Made by a program: the position numbers and the translations under genes. Of a stretch of DNA of 64,000 bases, positions 47,184 through 56,087 are shown piece after piece. The notes under the pieces were generated by a model. The model searched no databases, was not told where the DNA came from, and saw nothing but the letters and a program-made list of their open reading frames with translations. Numbering within the stretch: position 1 is the stretch's first letter; the number at the start of each line of letters is the position of its first letter. This DNA comes from Variovorax sp. N23 (GTDB taxonomy: Bacteria > Pseudomonadota > Gammaproteobacteria > Burkholderiales > Burkholderiaceae_C): contig NZ_JAOOPY010000016.1 in the NCBI RefSeq assembly GCF_025486315.1, positions 1 to 64,000 of the forward strand, in the 5' to 3' direction.

Positions 47184-48143
47184 ATGGTCTGCGGTCGCGC
47201 CCTCTTCCTGCTGTTCCTGAGCGTCGCCATGGCCCAGGCCGTCGCGGTGCCGGCCTCGGTCACGGTCAGCAACCACAGCCGCAGCACCGCCTGCGCCGAG
47301 GAGGACAACGTCTCGCTGCACCTGCAGGCGCCGGGCATCACGCGTCTGCGTGTCGAGGCGCTGCCGCCGCCCTACCTCGACCAGATCGAACGCGACATCA
47401 CCGCGCCCGATTTCTCCGGCTGCCATTTCGACGGTCGCACGCATCCGACCGACCCGGTCTACCGCTTCCGCGAAGGTCGGGTCGTGCTGCACGACGGCCC
47501 GCGATGGCGCATCGTCGGGCTCACGCTGCCGACCTTCTGGCGGCCGCAGCGGGTGCCGGTGCGCATCGGCCAGCGCACGGTGCGCGGCATCCACCTGCTG
47601 CAGGTGTTCGCGAAGACCCGCGGCACGGCGCCGCCGCGCGAGGTGCTGGTGCTCTACCCGGCCGACGGCTACTGGCGCATCAAGCCGGTGCCCGCGCCGC
47701 GCCTGGGCGACGGGGTCTATGGCTCGTCCTTCCTGCTCGGGCCGGTGGTGGACGAAGGCCGGCCGGTGGTGAACATCGCGTCGATCCGCATCGCGACGCA
47801 GCCGCTCGTTCTGCATCTGCGCTTCGCCGATGGCGGGCAGGCGCGCGTCGCGGTGGAAGAAGCCAGCCCAGCCCGTACGGCGCTGGACGTGTCGTTCTCG
47901 CCGGCCGTAGATGGCGCTGCGCCATTCGCAACCTTGCGCTCGATGCATGTCGCACCCGACAACGCCGACGTGAGCGAGATCACGTGGCGGCAGGAGGCGG
48001 ACACAGCGCTGCAGACGAAGCCGCTCGACGCGGTGCGTCGCATCGAGGCGACCGACGTGCGCTTCGGACGCAGCGTGCCGTCGCGCCACAACAGCAGCGC
48101 ACCCGACATCCGCTTCCACGACTTCGAAGCGGCGGGTCGCTGA
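47184..48143 (+). CDS. Exported protein of unknown function
   Basis: A 319-residue protein with a signal peptide (RALFLLFLSVAMAQAVA, cleavage near residue 20) and a mostly beta-rich mature part, including VSLHLQAPGITRLRVEALPP and VRIGQRTVRGIHLLQVFAKT. Two Cys (near residues 35 and 77) could form a disulfide. I recognise no domain. It follows the kinase gene by 13 bases on the same strand but its product is periplasmic, so the link may be incidental. Confidence 0.75.
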   Translation: MVCGRALFLLFLSVAMAQAVAVPASVTVSNHSRSTACAEEDNVSLHLQAPGITRLRVEALPPPYLDQIERDITAPDFSGCHFDGRTHPTDPVYRFREGRVVLHDGPRWRIVGLTLPTFWRPQRVPVRIGQRTVRGIHLLQVFAKTRGTAPPREVLVLYPADGYWRIKPVPAPRLGDGVYGSSFLLGPVVDEGRPVVNIASIRIATQPLVLHLRFADGGQARVAVEEASPARTALDVSFSPAVDGAAPFATLRSMHVAPDNADVSEITWRQEADTALQTKPLDAVRRIEATDVRFGRSVPSRHNSSAPDIRFHDFEAAGR

Positions 48144-48146
48144 GCC

Positions 48147-49145
48147 TTACTGGACGGTCGGGCTTGGCGGCAGCTGGTCGCCCGGCGGACGGAAGATCTG
48201 CGCCGCATCGACCGCGTCGAAGCGGTACTGCTTGCCGCAGAAGTCGCAGCCGACCTCGATGTCGCCGCGCTCCGCGAGGATGCTCTCGGCCTCTTCCACG
48301 CCCAGCCCGCGGATCATCTGCGCCACGCGCTCGCGCCCGCAGGTGCAGGCGAAGTGCGGGCCCAGCATGCCCTTCTGCGGCTCGAAGCGCAGCAGCTTCT
48401 CTTCCCAGAACAGGCGGCGCAGGATGGTCTCGACGTCCAGCGTCAGCAGCTCGTCGCGCGTGAGCGTCGAGGCCAGGATCGAGATGCGGTTGTAGTCCTC
48501 GTTCAGGCCGATCTCGTCTTCGTTGGCCGGGTTGCGGTCGCCGCCCGCCGTGCCTTCGAGGTTGCCTTCGCCCTTGACCGGCAGGCGCTGGATCAAGAGG
48601 CCCGCCGCCACCTTGTCGTCGGCCGCCAGCACCAGCGTGGTGTCGAGCTGCTCGCTCTGCAGCATGTAGTGCTGCAGCACCTCGCTGAGCTTGCCGAGCT
48701 TCTCGCCCTCGTCACCGAACAGCGGCACCACGCCCTGGTAGGGCTGCTGGCCGGGGACGCGGCCCTTCGGCTCGAGCGTGATTGCGCAGCGGCCCTTGTT
48801 GTTCACGTTGACCATGTCGGGCAGGCGCGCATCGGCGGGCAGCTCGCCCACCACCGTGGCGGTGGCACGCAGGCTCAGGTCGGGCTTGACCTCGGCCACC
48901 GCCACCTTGACCGGGCCGTCGCCGAAGATCTGCAGGATGAGCGAGCCGTTGAACTTGATGTTCGACTGCATCAGCGTGGCGGCCGCGGTCATCTCGCCCA
49001 GCAGCTCGGCCACCGGCGGCGGGTAGGCGCCGGTCGTCGTGTTCGCCGCGCGCCGCGCCAGGATCTCCTGCCAGGCATCGGTCAGGCGCACGATCATGCC
49101 GCGCACCGGCATGCCGTCGAACAGGAATTTGTGCAGCTCGCTCAA
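48147..49145 (-). CDS. hslO: Redox-regulated chaperone Hsp33
   Basis: A 332-residue Hsp33, a zinc-containing holdase activated by oxidation. The C-terminal zinc switch is C-x-C-(30 residues)-C-x-x-C: FACTCGRERVAQ near residue 270 and IEVGCDFCGKQYRF near 302. The start is a TTG at 49145 (MSELHK) with AAGGA six bases upstream. It converges on the preceding gene with three bases between stop codons. Confidence 0.95.
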   Translation of the reverse strand: MSELHKFLFDGMPVRGMIVRLTDAWQEILARRAANTTTGAYPPPVAELLGEMTAAATLMQSNIKFNGSLILQIFGDGPVKVAVAEVKPDLSLRATATVVGELPADARLPDMVNVNNKGRCAITLEPKGRVPGQQPYQGVVPLFGDEGEKLGKLSEVLQHYMLQSEQLDTTLVLAADDKVAAGLLIQRLPVKGEGNLEGTAGGDRNPANEDEIGLNEDYNRISILASTLTRDELLTLDVETILRRLFWEEKLLRFEPQKGMLGPHFACTCGRERVAQMIRGLGVEEAESILAERGDIEVGCDFCGKQYRFDAVDAAQIFRPPGDQLPPSPTVQ

Positions 49146-49162
49146 AACAATCCTTCGCTCCC

Positions 49163-49687
49163 TCAGGAGATTTTCTTGAGGCCCTTCGCGAAGCGACGGC
49201 CGTTGTCCACATAGTGTTCCGCGCTGGCGCGCAGCTTGGCGGCGGCCGCCTCGTCGAGCGTGCGCACCACCTTGGCCGGCGATCCGATGATGAGGGAGTT
49301 GTCCGGAAACTCCTTGCCCTCGGTCACCACGCTGCCCGCGCCAACGATCGAGTTGCGGCCGATCTTCGCGTTATTCAAGACCACCGCCTGGATGCCGATC
49401 AGCGAGTTGTCACCCACCGTGCAGCCATGCAGCATGACCTGGTGCCCGATCGTCACGTTCTCGCCGATGGTGAGCGGGCAGCCCACGTCGGCATGCAGCA
49501 CCGACAGGTCCTGCACGTTGCTGTTGCGGCCGATGGTGAGCGGCTCGGTGTCGCCGCGCAGCACGGCGCCGAACCAGACGCTGACGTTCTCGCCGAGCAC
49601 CACCGCCCCCATCACCTGCGCACTGTCGGCGACCCAGGTGCCGTCTGCCAGTTGCGGCGCCACGCCGTCGAGTTCATACAAGGCCAT
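49163..49687 (-). CDS. Gamma-carbonic anhydrase family protein
   Basis: A 174-residue left-handed beta-helix protein of the gamma-CA/YrdA family. It has hexapeptide repeats ([34 protein letters not shown]) and conserved His/Asn/Asp positions near 68-98 ([15 protein letters not shown]). Many members bind Zn or Fe; carbonic anhydrase activity is not assured. It is 36 bases from the divergent DUF455 gene, sharing a promoter region. Confidence 0.93.
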   Translation of the reverse strand: MALYELDGVAPQLADGTWVADSAQVMGAVVLGENVSVWFGAVLRGDTEPLTIGRNSNVQDLSVLHADVGCPLTIGENVTIGHQVMLHGCTVGDNSLIGIQAVVLNNAKIGRNSIVGAGSVVTEGKEFPDNSLIIGSPAKVVRTLDEAAAAKLRASAEHYVDNGRRFAKGLKKIS

Positions 49688-49723
49688 CGTGTGTCTCCGT
49701 GGTCGAAAACTAGAATTGTAGGG

Positions 49724-50527
49724 ATGCACCCCCGCCTCGGCGCCCTCGCTGCGCTTCGCCTCACCGACCCCGATGCCAAGGTGGCGGCGACGCGCGCGCT
49801 TGCCGCTGTGAGCCTTGCCGCGCCGATGCCGGAAATCGCGGTGCGACAGCCCGGCGACGACGGCGGCGTGCCCGGCCGGCCCGAGCGGCCACTGACCGTG
49901 TCGGCCATGGACGTCGGCAAGCGTTCGCCCTTCACGCCCGACGGCCGGGCGGCGCTGGTTCACTCCATCTGCCACATCGAGTTCAACGCGATCAACCTCG
50001 CGCTCGACGCCCTGTGGCGCTTCGATGGCATGCCCGAGGCCTACTACCGCGACTGGCTGCGCGTGGCCGACGAAGAGGCGCAGCACTTCACGCTGCTGCA
50101 TGCGCACCTGCAGACGCTGGGCTTTCGCTACGGCGACTTCACCGGCCACGACGGCCTGTGGTCGATGTGCGAGAAGACGAAGCACGATGTGCTGGCCCGC
50201 ATGGCGCTGGTGCCGCGCACGCTGGAGGCGCGCGGGCTCGACGCCACGCCGCTGATCCAGGCCAAGCTGCAGCGCGTGAACACGCCCGACGCCCACGCGG
50301 CCATCGCGATCCTTGACATCATCCTGCGCGACGAGGTGGGCCACGTGGCCATCGGCAACCGCTGGTACCGCTGGCTGTGCGAACGTGAAGGCGTTGACCC
50401 GATGGCGCACTACCGCATGCTGTACCGCCGGCACGAGGCACCGCGGCTGAAGGCGCCGTTCAACCTCGAGGCGCGGGCCCGCGCCGGCTTCACCGACGAA
50501 GAACTCGCGGACCTGGCCGCGACCTGA
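49724..50527 (+). CDS. DUF455 ferritin-like protein
   Basis: A 267-residue DUF455 protein with a ferritin-like four-helix bundle: [20 protein letters not shown] near residue 80, [20 protein letters not shown] near 107 and [20 protein letters not shown] near 195 supply the Glu/His metal ligands. Related proteins include MiaE-like hydroxylases. TAGAAT at 49711-49716 leaves only seven bases to the ATG, hinting at a very short leader. Confidence 0.9.
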   Translation: MHPRLGALAALRLTDPDAKVAATRALAAVSLAAPMPEIAVRQPGDDGGVPGRPERPLTVSAMDVGKRSPFTPDGRAALVHSICHIEFNAINLALDALWRFDGMPEAYYRDWLRVADEEAQHFTLLHAHLQTLGFRYGDFTGHDGLWSMCEKTKHDVLARMALVPRTLEARGLDATPLIQAKLQRVNTPDAHAAIAILDIILRDEVGHVAIGNRWYRWLCEREGVDPMAHYRMLYRRHEAPRLKAPFNLEARARAGFTDEELADLAAT

Positions 50528-50542
50528 GCGACGAATGACGCG

Positions 50543-51019
50543 CTAAGTGGCGCGCTCGACCACCACCAGCTTCGGCGTGAAGCGCTGCAGCACCTCGCCG
50601 CGCTGGTTCTTCGTCTCGCAGCGCGCCTGCACCATGGCGCGTCCGGGCTTGGAACGCGACGGCACGATCTCCAGGATCTCGGCCTCGACGTGCAGCACGT
50701 CGTCAGGCCGCGTCGGCTGCGGCCAGTGCAGTTCGCCGCCGGAGCCGATCACACCGTCGGCCAGCGGCAAGCCGCTCTCGACCAGCAGCTTCATGGTGAG
50801 CGCGGCGGTGTGCCAGCCACTCGCGGCCAGGCCGCGGAAGAAAGTGGCTTCGGCCGCATCGGGGTCGGTGTGGAAGGTCTGCGGATCGAACTGCGCCGCG
50901 AAGGCGACGATCTGCGCTGCATCGAGCGCATGTTCGCCGCTGGTGAAGCGGTCGCCGACCGACAGGTCGTCGAGGTACAGGTTGCGGCGCGGCGCTGCCG
51001 GCGAATGCGTTTCGGCCAT
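50543..51019 (-). CDS. MaoC-like (R)-specific enoyl-CoA hydratase
   Basis: A 158-residue hot-dog-fold dehydratase. The catalytic motif is AQFDPQTFHTDPDAAEATFF near residue 36 (Asp/His), followed by GLAASGWHTAALTMKLLVES. It probably hydrates enoyl-CoA. A strong GGAGACCTCC ribosome site precedes it. It lies 41 bases after the thiolase gene and belongs to the TetR-controlled unit. The gene order suggests beta-oxidation-like turnover of an unidentified acyl-CoA. Confidence 0.88.
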   Translation of the reverse strand: MAETHSPAAPRRNLYLDDLSVGDRFTSGEHALDAAQIVAFAAQFDPQTFHTDPDAAEATFFRGLAASGWHTAALTMKLLVESGLPLADGVIGSGGELHWPQPTRPDDVLHVEAEILEIVPSRSKPGRAMVQARCETKNQRGEVLQRFTPKLVVVERAT

Positions 51020-51060
51020 GGAGGTCTCCTTTTTGTTTTTGAGTTGTGCCTATCTTGGCA

Positions 51061-52194
51061 TCAGACGCGCTCGAGCACCGTCGCAATGCCCTGCCCGCCG
51101 CCCACGCATTGCGTCGACAGCGCATAGCGCCCGTTCTCGCGCACCAGCAGCGACGCGGCCTTGCCCGTGATGCGCGCGCCGGTCGCGCCCAGCGGGTGGC
51201 CGATGGCGAGGCCGCCGCCATCGAGGTTGACGGTCGCCGGGTCCAGCCCGAGGTCGCGGATGCAAGCCAGCGCCTGCGACGAGAAGGCCTCGTTGATCTC
51301 CACGACGTCGAGGTCGGCCACCGTGAGACCGGCGCGCGCCAGCGCCTTGCGCGTCGCCGGGATCGGGCCGATGCCCATGATGGCCGGATCGACGCCGACC
51401 GACGCGAAGGACCGGACGCGCGCCATCGGCGCGAGGCCATGCTGCTCGGCGAAGGCGTCGCTGGTGACCAGCACCACAGCCGCGCCATCGGTCAACGGCG
51501 ACGACGTGCCGGCCGTCACCGAGCCGTCGGGCCGGAAGGCCGGCTTCAGGCCGGCCAGTGCTTCGAGCGAGGTGGCCGGGCGGATGCAGCCGTCGGCGTC
51601 GATCACGTCGCCGTTGGCCAGCCGCACCGGAATGATCTCGTCGACCAGGCGGCCTTCGGCACGCGCCGCGGTCGCCTTGCGATGCGACTCGACGGCCAGC
51701 GCCTCCTGGTCGGCCCGGCTCACGTGCCAGCGCGCGGCCACGTTCTCGGCCGTCTCGCCCATCGACAGGTAGGCCGATGTGTTCGCCAGCAACTCGGGGT
51801 TGGGCGAGAAGTTGAAGCCGCCCTGCGGCACCATGGTCATCGACTCCACGCCCACGCACAGGAAGGCCTCGCCCATGCCGGCCTCGATCTGCGCTGCGGC
51901 GATGTGCACCGCCTGCATCGACGAGCCGCAGAAGCGGTTGACCGTCATGCCGCCGACTTCCTGCGGCAGACCGGCCAGCAGGCCGACGATGCGTGCCAGG
52001 TTGTTGCCCTGCGAGGCTTCGGGGTAGGCGCAGCCGAGGATCACGTCCTCGATCAGCGCGGGGTCGAGGTCGGTGCGCGCGAGCAGGCCGCTCACCGCCT
52101 GCGCGGCGAGCGTGTCGGGCCGCACCTCGGCGAGCGCGCCCTTGCGGGCGAAGTGGAAGGGGGTGCGCGCGTAGGCGGCGATGACGGCTTTCAT
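51061..52194 (-). CDS. Acetyl-CoA acyltransferase (thiolase)
   Basis: A 377-residue thiolase. The acylated Cys lies in TVNRFCGSSMQAVHIAAAQI near residue 87, the His in LAIGHPLGATGARITGKAAS near 336 and the second Cys in STQCVGGGQGIATVLE near 365. Degradative or synthetic direction cannot be read. The promoter region holds a 20-base dyad operator, and the upstream TetR gene is co-oriented, so acyl-CoA-responsive repression is likely. It is followed by the MaoC-like hydratase. Confidence 0.93.
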   Translation of the reverse strand: MKAVIAAYARTPFHFARKGALAEVRPDTLAAQAVSGLLARTDLDPALIEDVILGCAYPEASQGNNLARIVGLLAGLPQEVGGMTVNRFCGSSMQAVHIAAAQIEAGMGEAFLCVGVESMTMVPQGGFNFSPNPELLANTSAYLSMGETAENVAARWHVSRADQEALAVESHRKATAARAEGRLVDEIIPVRLANGDVIDADGCIRPATSLEALAGLKPAFRPDGSVTAGTSSPLTDGAAVVLVTSDAFAEQHGLAPMARVRSFASVGVDPAIMGIGPIPATRKALARAGLTVADLDVVEINEAFSSQALACIRDLGLDPATVNLDGGGLAIGHPLGATGARITGKAASLLVRENGRYALSTQCVGGGQGIATVLERV

Positions 52195-52214
52195 GGAGGA
52201 ACTCCTTGGATGAA

Positions 52215-52234
52215 ACTACCGACCAATCGGTAGT
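52215..52234. promoter_or_regulatory. TetR-type operator upstream of thiolase
   Basis: ACTACCGA-CCAA-TCGGTAGT is a perfect 8-bp inverted repeat with a 4-base centre, placed 20 bases before the thiolase start and 48 bases after the tetR stop. Its TACCGACCAATCGGTA core resembles operators of TetR regulators of acyl-CoA genes. Confidence 0.8.
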
Positions 52235-52282
52235 CTTGACGACGAAAGAAAAGCACGCCGAAGCGTGCCGGGGTGGACGACA

Positions 52283-52858
52283 TCAGCGCGGGATCGATTG
52301 CTTGAGTTGGGCGATGGCCTCGTCGAAATCCTCGACGCGGCCGGTCATGCGCGCGGACAGCAACGCACCCTGGCAGGCGGCGAACACATAGCCAGCCAGC
52401 GCACCGGCCGACACCGGCGGCGTCACCTCGTGCAACAGCGCGCCGAGCACGCCGGTGAGCCACATCACCTGCGTGCTGCGCAGCTCGCGCACGGCCTGGC
52501 GCAGGTCTTCGTCGATGCAGTCCCAACCCGGCGCCATGGCCCCGGCGGGGCAGACGGCTGCGCCGGCGTGGAGTGCCTGGCGGTACATGCGGAAATAGGC
52601 GTCGAGCGCCGCATCGGCGGCGCGCGGCCTGGCGGCCCAGTCGCGGAAGCCCTGGCTCGCCTCGCGCAGCACCTCGATACCCAGGGCCTCCTTGGTCGGG
52701 AAGTGGTGGTACAGGCTGGCCTTGCGGATGCCGACCTGGTCGGCCAGGTCCTGAAAGCTGAAACCCAGGTACGAGCGCGTCTGGATCAACTGGCGCGCGA
52801 CGCGCAGGATCTGCGCGCGGGTGGAGGCGGCCGGAACGGCCAGGGAAGCAGCGGACAT
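52283..52858 (-). CDS. TetR family transcriptional regulator
   Basis: A 191-residue TetR/AcrR regulator. The N-terminal HTH runs ILRVARQLIQTRSYLGFSFQ, DLADQVGIRKASLYHHFPTK (residues 17-56) and an all-helical ligand domain follows. It lies upstream of the thiolase/MaoC genes in the same orientation, with an operator between. A second perfect dyad overlaps its own ATG, including a -10 sequence. It probably represses itself and the beta-oxidation-like genes until an acyl-CoA binds. Confidence 0.9.
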   Translation of the reverse strand: MSAASLAVPAASTRAQILRVARQLIQTRSYLGFSFQDLADQVGIRKASLYHHFPTKEALGIEVLREASQGFRDWAARPRAADAALDAYFRMYRQALHAGAAVCPAGAMAPGWDCIDEDLRQAVRELRSTQVMWLTGVLGALLHEVTPPVSAGALAGYVFAACQGALLSARMTGRVEDFDEAIAQLKQSIPR

Positions 52859-52883
52859 CAGCCTACTATAAGGTAGGCTGATG
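52856..52883 (-). promoter_or_regulatory. Promoter/operator dyad embracing the tetR start codon
   Basis: CATCAGCCTAC (52856-52866) and GTAGGCTGATG (52873-52883) are a perfect 11-bp inverted repeat around a 6-base centre. On the minus strand TATAGT lies six bases before the ATG (52858), a -10 spacing that would place transcription start at or near the start codon. This predicts a leaderless, self-repressed tetR mRNA. Confidence 0.7.
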
Positions 52884-52920
52884 CTGTCCGCCAGCGGTCG
52901 CCGGCCGATGCCCCCGCGGC

Positions 52921-53913
52921 TCAGTCGGCCTTGATGCCGGCCGCCTTGATGACGCGGCCGTCGGCCTCGTACTCGGCCGCGATGGCCTTGGCGAAGTCCG
53001 CCACGGCGCCGCCGGTCGGCACGTTGTCGGTGGCGGTCAGCTTGGCGCGCAGGTCGGGCGTGGCCAGGGCCTTGTTGATCTCGGCGTTGTAGCGCGCGGC
53101 CAGCGGCGGCGGCAGGCCGGCCGGCGCGAACACGCCGAACAGCGACGAGAGGTTGGCGGCCGGGTAGCCCAGCTCGGCCAGCGTCGGCACGTTGGGCAGG
53201 CTCTCGAGCCGGGCCGGCGCGCCCACCGCCAGCGGCCGGAGCTTGCCCGCCTTGATGTGCTGCGAGAGCGTGGCGCCCGCGTTGGTCGACAGCACCTCGA
53301 ACTGCCCGCCCAGCGCATCGTTCATCTGCTGCCCGCCGCCCTTGTAGGGCACATGCGTCACCTCGATGCGGGCGGCGGTGTGCAACTGCTCGAGCATGAT
53401 GTGGCCGAGCGAGGCCTGGCCCGAGGTCGCCCAGCGGATCGCACCGGGCTTGGCCCTGGCGTCGGCCAGCAGCCCGGCGAAATCCTTGCTCGTGCTGGCC
53501 GAGGTCGCCATCAGCAGCACCGGCGAGTACATCACGCTGGCGATCGGCTGGATGTCCTTCAGGGGGTCGAAGGGCGAGCGGCCCAGGTGCGGGTTCAGCA
53601 CCAGCGGGCTGATCGCCGAGAAGCCCAGCGTGGCGCCGTCGGGTGCGGCCTTGGCGACCGCGTCCATGCCGATGCTGCCGCTGGCGCCGGCCTTGTTCTC
53701 GATCACGACCGCGATGTTCATCTGCGCCGCCAGCTTGTCGGCCAGGGCGCGCGCCACCGCGTCGCTCACGCCACCGGCCGGGTAGGCGACGATGATGCGC
53801 AAGGTCTTGGGCAGGGTCTGCGCCGAAGCGCTGCTGCTGCCCAGTGTGGCTGCGAACAGGGTGGCGGCGACGGAAACAAGGAGCGCGTCGCGCCGCGAAA
53901 ATCGGGGATTCAT
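52921..53913 (-). CDS. Bug-type tripartite tricarboxylate receptor
   Basis: A 330-residue periplasmic receptor. The N-terminus FSRRDALLVSVAATLFAATL is a twin-arginine-like signal, followed by RIIVAYPAGGVSDAVARALA and PVLLMATSASTSKDFAGLLA typical of the Bug family. The start at 53913 (MNPRFSRRDA) is preferred to the longer frame. No TctA/TctB genes are nearby. It lies 88 bases downstream of xerD, apparently by chance. The ligand is unknown. Confidence 0.85.
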   Translation of the reverse strand: MNPRFSRRDALLVSVAATLFAATLGSSSASAQTLPKTLRIIVAYPAGGVSDAVARALADKLAAQMNIAVVIENKAGASGSIGMDAVAKAAPDGATLGFSAISPLVLNPHLGRSPFDPLKDIQPIASVMYSPVLLMATSASTSKDFAGLLADARAKPGAIRWATSGQASLGHIMLEQLHTAARIEVTHVPYKGGGQQMNDALGGQFEVLSTNAGATLSQHIKAGKLRPLAVGAPARLESLPNVPTLAELGYPAANLSSLFGVFAPAGLPPPLAARYNAEINKALATPDLRAKLTATDNVPTGGAVADFAKAIAAEYEADGRVIKAAGIKAD

Positions 53914-54001
53914 TCGGTCTCTCTGGTGAAGTAGCGTGATTGGATCAAGCGGATTTTGCCGCCATGCGGCCGGCGCAACGTGCATGGGCTGGCGTGCTGC
54001 G

Positions 54002-54937
54002 TCATCCCCGCGGATGGTGCTGCGCGTGCAGCTGCTTCAGTCGCTCGCGTGCCACATGGGTGTAGATCGTCGTGGTCGAGATGTCGGCGTGGCCCAGCAG
54101 CAGTTGCACCGCGCGCAGGTCGGCGCCGTGGTTGAGCAGGTGCGTGGCGAAGGCGTGGCGCAGCGTGTGCGGCGACAGCGGCACGCGGATGCCCGCGGCC
54201 TCGGCCTGCTTCTTCACGATGATCCAGAACATCACGCGCGTCATGCCCGCGCCGCGTGCGGTCACGAACAGGTCGGGGGTCTGCTGGCCGCCGAGGATCT
54301 CGGGCCGCGATTCGTCCATGTAGCGCTCGATCCAGCGGCGCGCCTCGCCGCCGAAGGGCACCAGCCGCTCCTTGCTGCCCTTGCCCATCACGCGCAGCAC
54401 GCCGTCGTTCAGGCTCAGCTCGAAGACCTTGAGCGAGACCAGCTCGCTCACGCGCAGCCCGCTCGCGTACATCAGCTCGAGCATGGCCCGGTCGCGCAGG
54501 CCCAGCGGCGTGGTCACGTCCGGCGCGTTCAGCAGGTCGTCGACCTGCTTCTCCGACAGCAGCTTGATGGCGCGCGGCGCCTGCCGCGCCGGTGCCAGGC
54601 GCAGCGTCGGGTCGGCCGCGATGCGGTTCTCGCGCAGCGCCCAGCGGTAGTAACGCTTGAAGACGGTCAGCCGCCGGTTGGCCGACGTGGCCTTGCCGGT
54701 CTTGCCTTCGCGCCCGCCATGCGCCAGGCGCGCCCCCATGTAGGCCTGCACGTCGTGCTCGGCCGCGCGGTCGAGCGCGGTGTGACGCTCGGCCTGGAGC
54801 CACTGCGCGAAGAGCGCCAGGTCGCGCCGGTACGCCGCGAGCGTGTTCTTGGACAGCCCGTCCTCCAGCCACAGGGCATCGACGAAATCGTCGATCTCAG
54901 GTGTGGCCGGGGCAGCGGGCGAAATGGGTTCTGACAT
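54002..54937 (-). CDS. xerD: Site-specific tyrosine recombinase XerD
   Basis: A 311-residue tyrosine recombinase with the Arg-Lys-His-Arg-His-Tyr set: Arg in MYASGLRVSELVSLKVFELS near residue 165, Lys in RVMGKGSKERLVPFGG near 190, SPHTLRHAFATHLLNHGADL near 258 and the nucleophile Tyr in LGHADISTTTIYTHVARERL near 285. The length and ends match XerD, which resolves chromosome dimers at dif with XerC. The start at 54937 (MSEPISPAAP) is chosen. Confidence 0.92.
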   Translation of the reverse strand: MSEPISPAAPATPEIDDFVDALWLEDGLSKNTLAAYRRDLALFAQWLQAERHTALDRAAEHDVQAYMGARLAHGGREGKTGKATSANRRLTVFKRYYRWALRENRIAADPTLRLAPARQAPRAIKLLSEKQVDDLLNAPDVTTPLGLRDRAMLELMYASGLRVSELVSLKVFELSLNDGVLRVMGKGSKERLVPFGGEARRWIERYMDESRPEILGGQQTPDLFVTARGAGMTRVMFWIIVKKQAEAAGIRVPLSPHTLRHAFATHLLNHGADLRAVQLLLGHADISTTTIYTHVARERLKQLHAQHHPRG

Positions 54938-54950
54938 GGCCCCACAAGAT

Positions 54951-54980
54951 AACAAACAAAAAAGCCGCCCGAAGGCGGCT
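54951..54980 (-). terminator. Rho-independent terminator of the upstream Bug gene
   Basis: On the minus strand AGCCGCC-TTCG-GGCGGCT forms a 7-bp hairpin with a stable tetraloop, followed by TTTTTTGTTTG. It lies just before xerD and ends the receptor transcript from 55979. Confidence 0.9.
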
Positions 54981-55004
54981 GGATGGGCGAAGCAGCAGCG
55001 CCGC

Positions 55005-55979
55005 TTATTCGAGCTTGAGCTTCTGCTTGGCCACGACCTGCTTGTAGATCTCGTACTCGGCCTTGATCTGCGCGGCGAACTGCTCGGGCGTGTTGGCCAC
55101 GATGATCGAGTCGGTGTCCTCGATGCGCTTCTTCACGGCCGGATCGGCCAGCGCCTTGCGCGTGCCTTCGCTGATCTTGTCGACGACGTCCTTCGGCAGA
55201 CCCTTGGGGCCGAGGATGCCGTAGTAGGCCATGCGGTTCACCGGCTCCAGGCCGACTTCCTTGAAGGTCGGCACGTTCGGCAGTGCAGCCACGCGGTTGG
55301 GCGCGCTCACCACGATCGGGATCAACCGGCCGGCCTTGATGAAGGGCAGCGCCGAGGGCAGGTTGTCGAAGATGATCGGCACCTGGCCGGCCACCGTGTC
55401 GTTGAGCGCCGGGCCGGCACCGCGGTACGGGATGTGCGTGACGAAGGTGTTCGTCAGGCTCTTGTACAGCTCCATCAGCAGGTGGCCGATGCCGCCGGTG
55501 CCCGACGACGCGTACGAGTACTTGCCGGGGTTCTTCTTGAGTTCGGCCACGAACTCGGCGTAATTCTTGGCCGGGAAGTTCGGGTTGACCGCGATGATGT
55601 TCGGCGTCGCGGCGATGTTGATGATCGGCGTGAAGTCGTTGATCGGGTCGTACGGCGTCTTGGGGTTGATGGCCGGGTTGGCCGCCGTGCTCGACACGGT
55701 AGCGATGCCCAGCTTGTAGCCGTCGGCCGGGGCACGCGCGGTTTCGGCCGCGCCCACGATGCCGCCGCCGCCGGCGCGGTTCACCACCACCACGGGCTGC
55801 CCCAGCACCTTGCCCAGCGGATCGGCCACGACGCGCGCGATGATGTCGGTGGTGCCGCCGGGTGCGAAAGGCACGCTCAGTTCGATCGGCTTGTTCGGAT
55901 AGCCCTGGGCCAGCGCCGGGCCGGCGACAGCGACCAGCGCAGCGGCGCCCACGAGAGCGCTCCATTGACGACGTTGCAT
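55005..55979 (-). CDS. Bug-type tripartite tricarboxylate receptor
   Basis: A 324-residue receptor with a Sec signal ([20 protein letters not shown], cleavage near ALA-QG), [20 protein letters not shown] near residue 32 and [24 protein letters not shown] conserved region near 95. Relatives bind small carboxylates. It is divergent from an AEC permease gene, 108 bases apart. That permease may be its membrane partner, although Bug receptors usually work with TctAB. A strong terminator follows. Confidence 0.88.
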   Translation of the reverse strand: MQRRQWSALVGAAALVAVAGPALAQGYPNKPIELSVPFAPGGTTDIIARVVADPLGKVLGQPVVVVNRAGGGGIVGAAETARAPADGYKLGIATVSSTAANPAINPKTPYDPINDFTPIINIAATPNIIAVNPNFPAKNYAEFVAELKKNPGKYSYASSGTGGIGHLLMELYKSLTNTFVTHIPYRGAGPALNDTVAGQVPIIFDNLPSALPFIKAGRLIPIVVSAPNRVAALPNVPTFKEVGLEPVNRMAYYGILGPKGLPKDVVDKISEGTRKALADPAVKKRIEDTDSIIVANTPEQFAAQIKAEYEIYKQVVAKQKLKLE

Positions 55980-56087
55980 CTGCAAACTCCTGGTAAGTCG
56001 AAAAACACGAAACCCTGATGCTAGCGGGTTCATCCCGCCGGCCGTTCCCAGGATTACCCACGGAACCCCCGGTTTATCCTCGAAGCA

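Noticed and set aside
54002-54937. Tyrosine recombinase as an island integrase
   Set aside because: Length and residues fit core XerD, and no tRNA, att repeat or island genes flank it.
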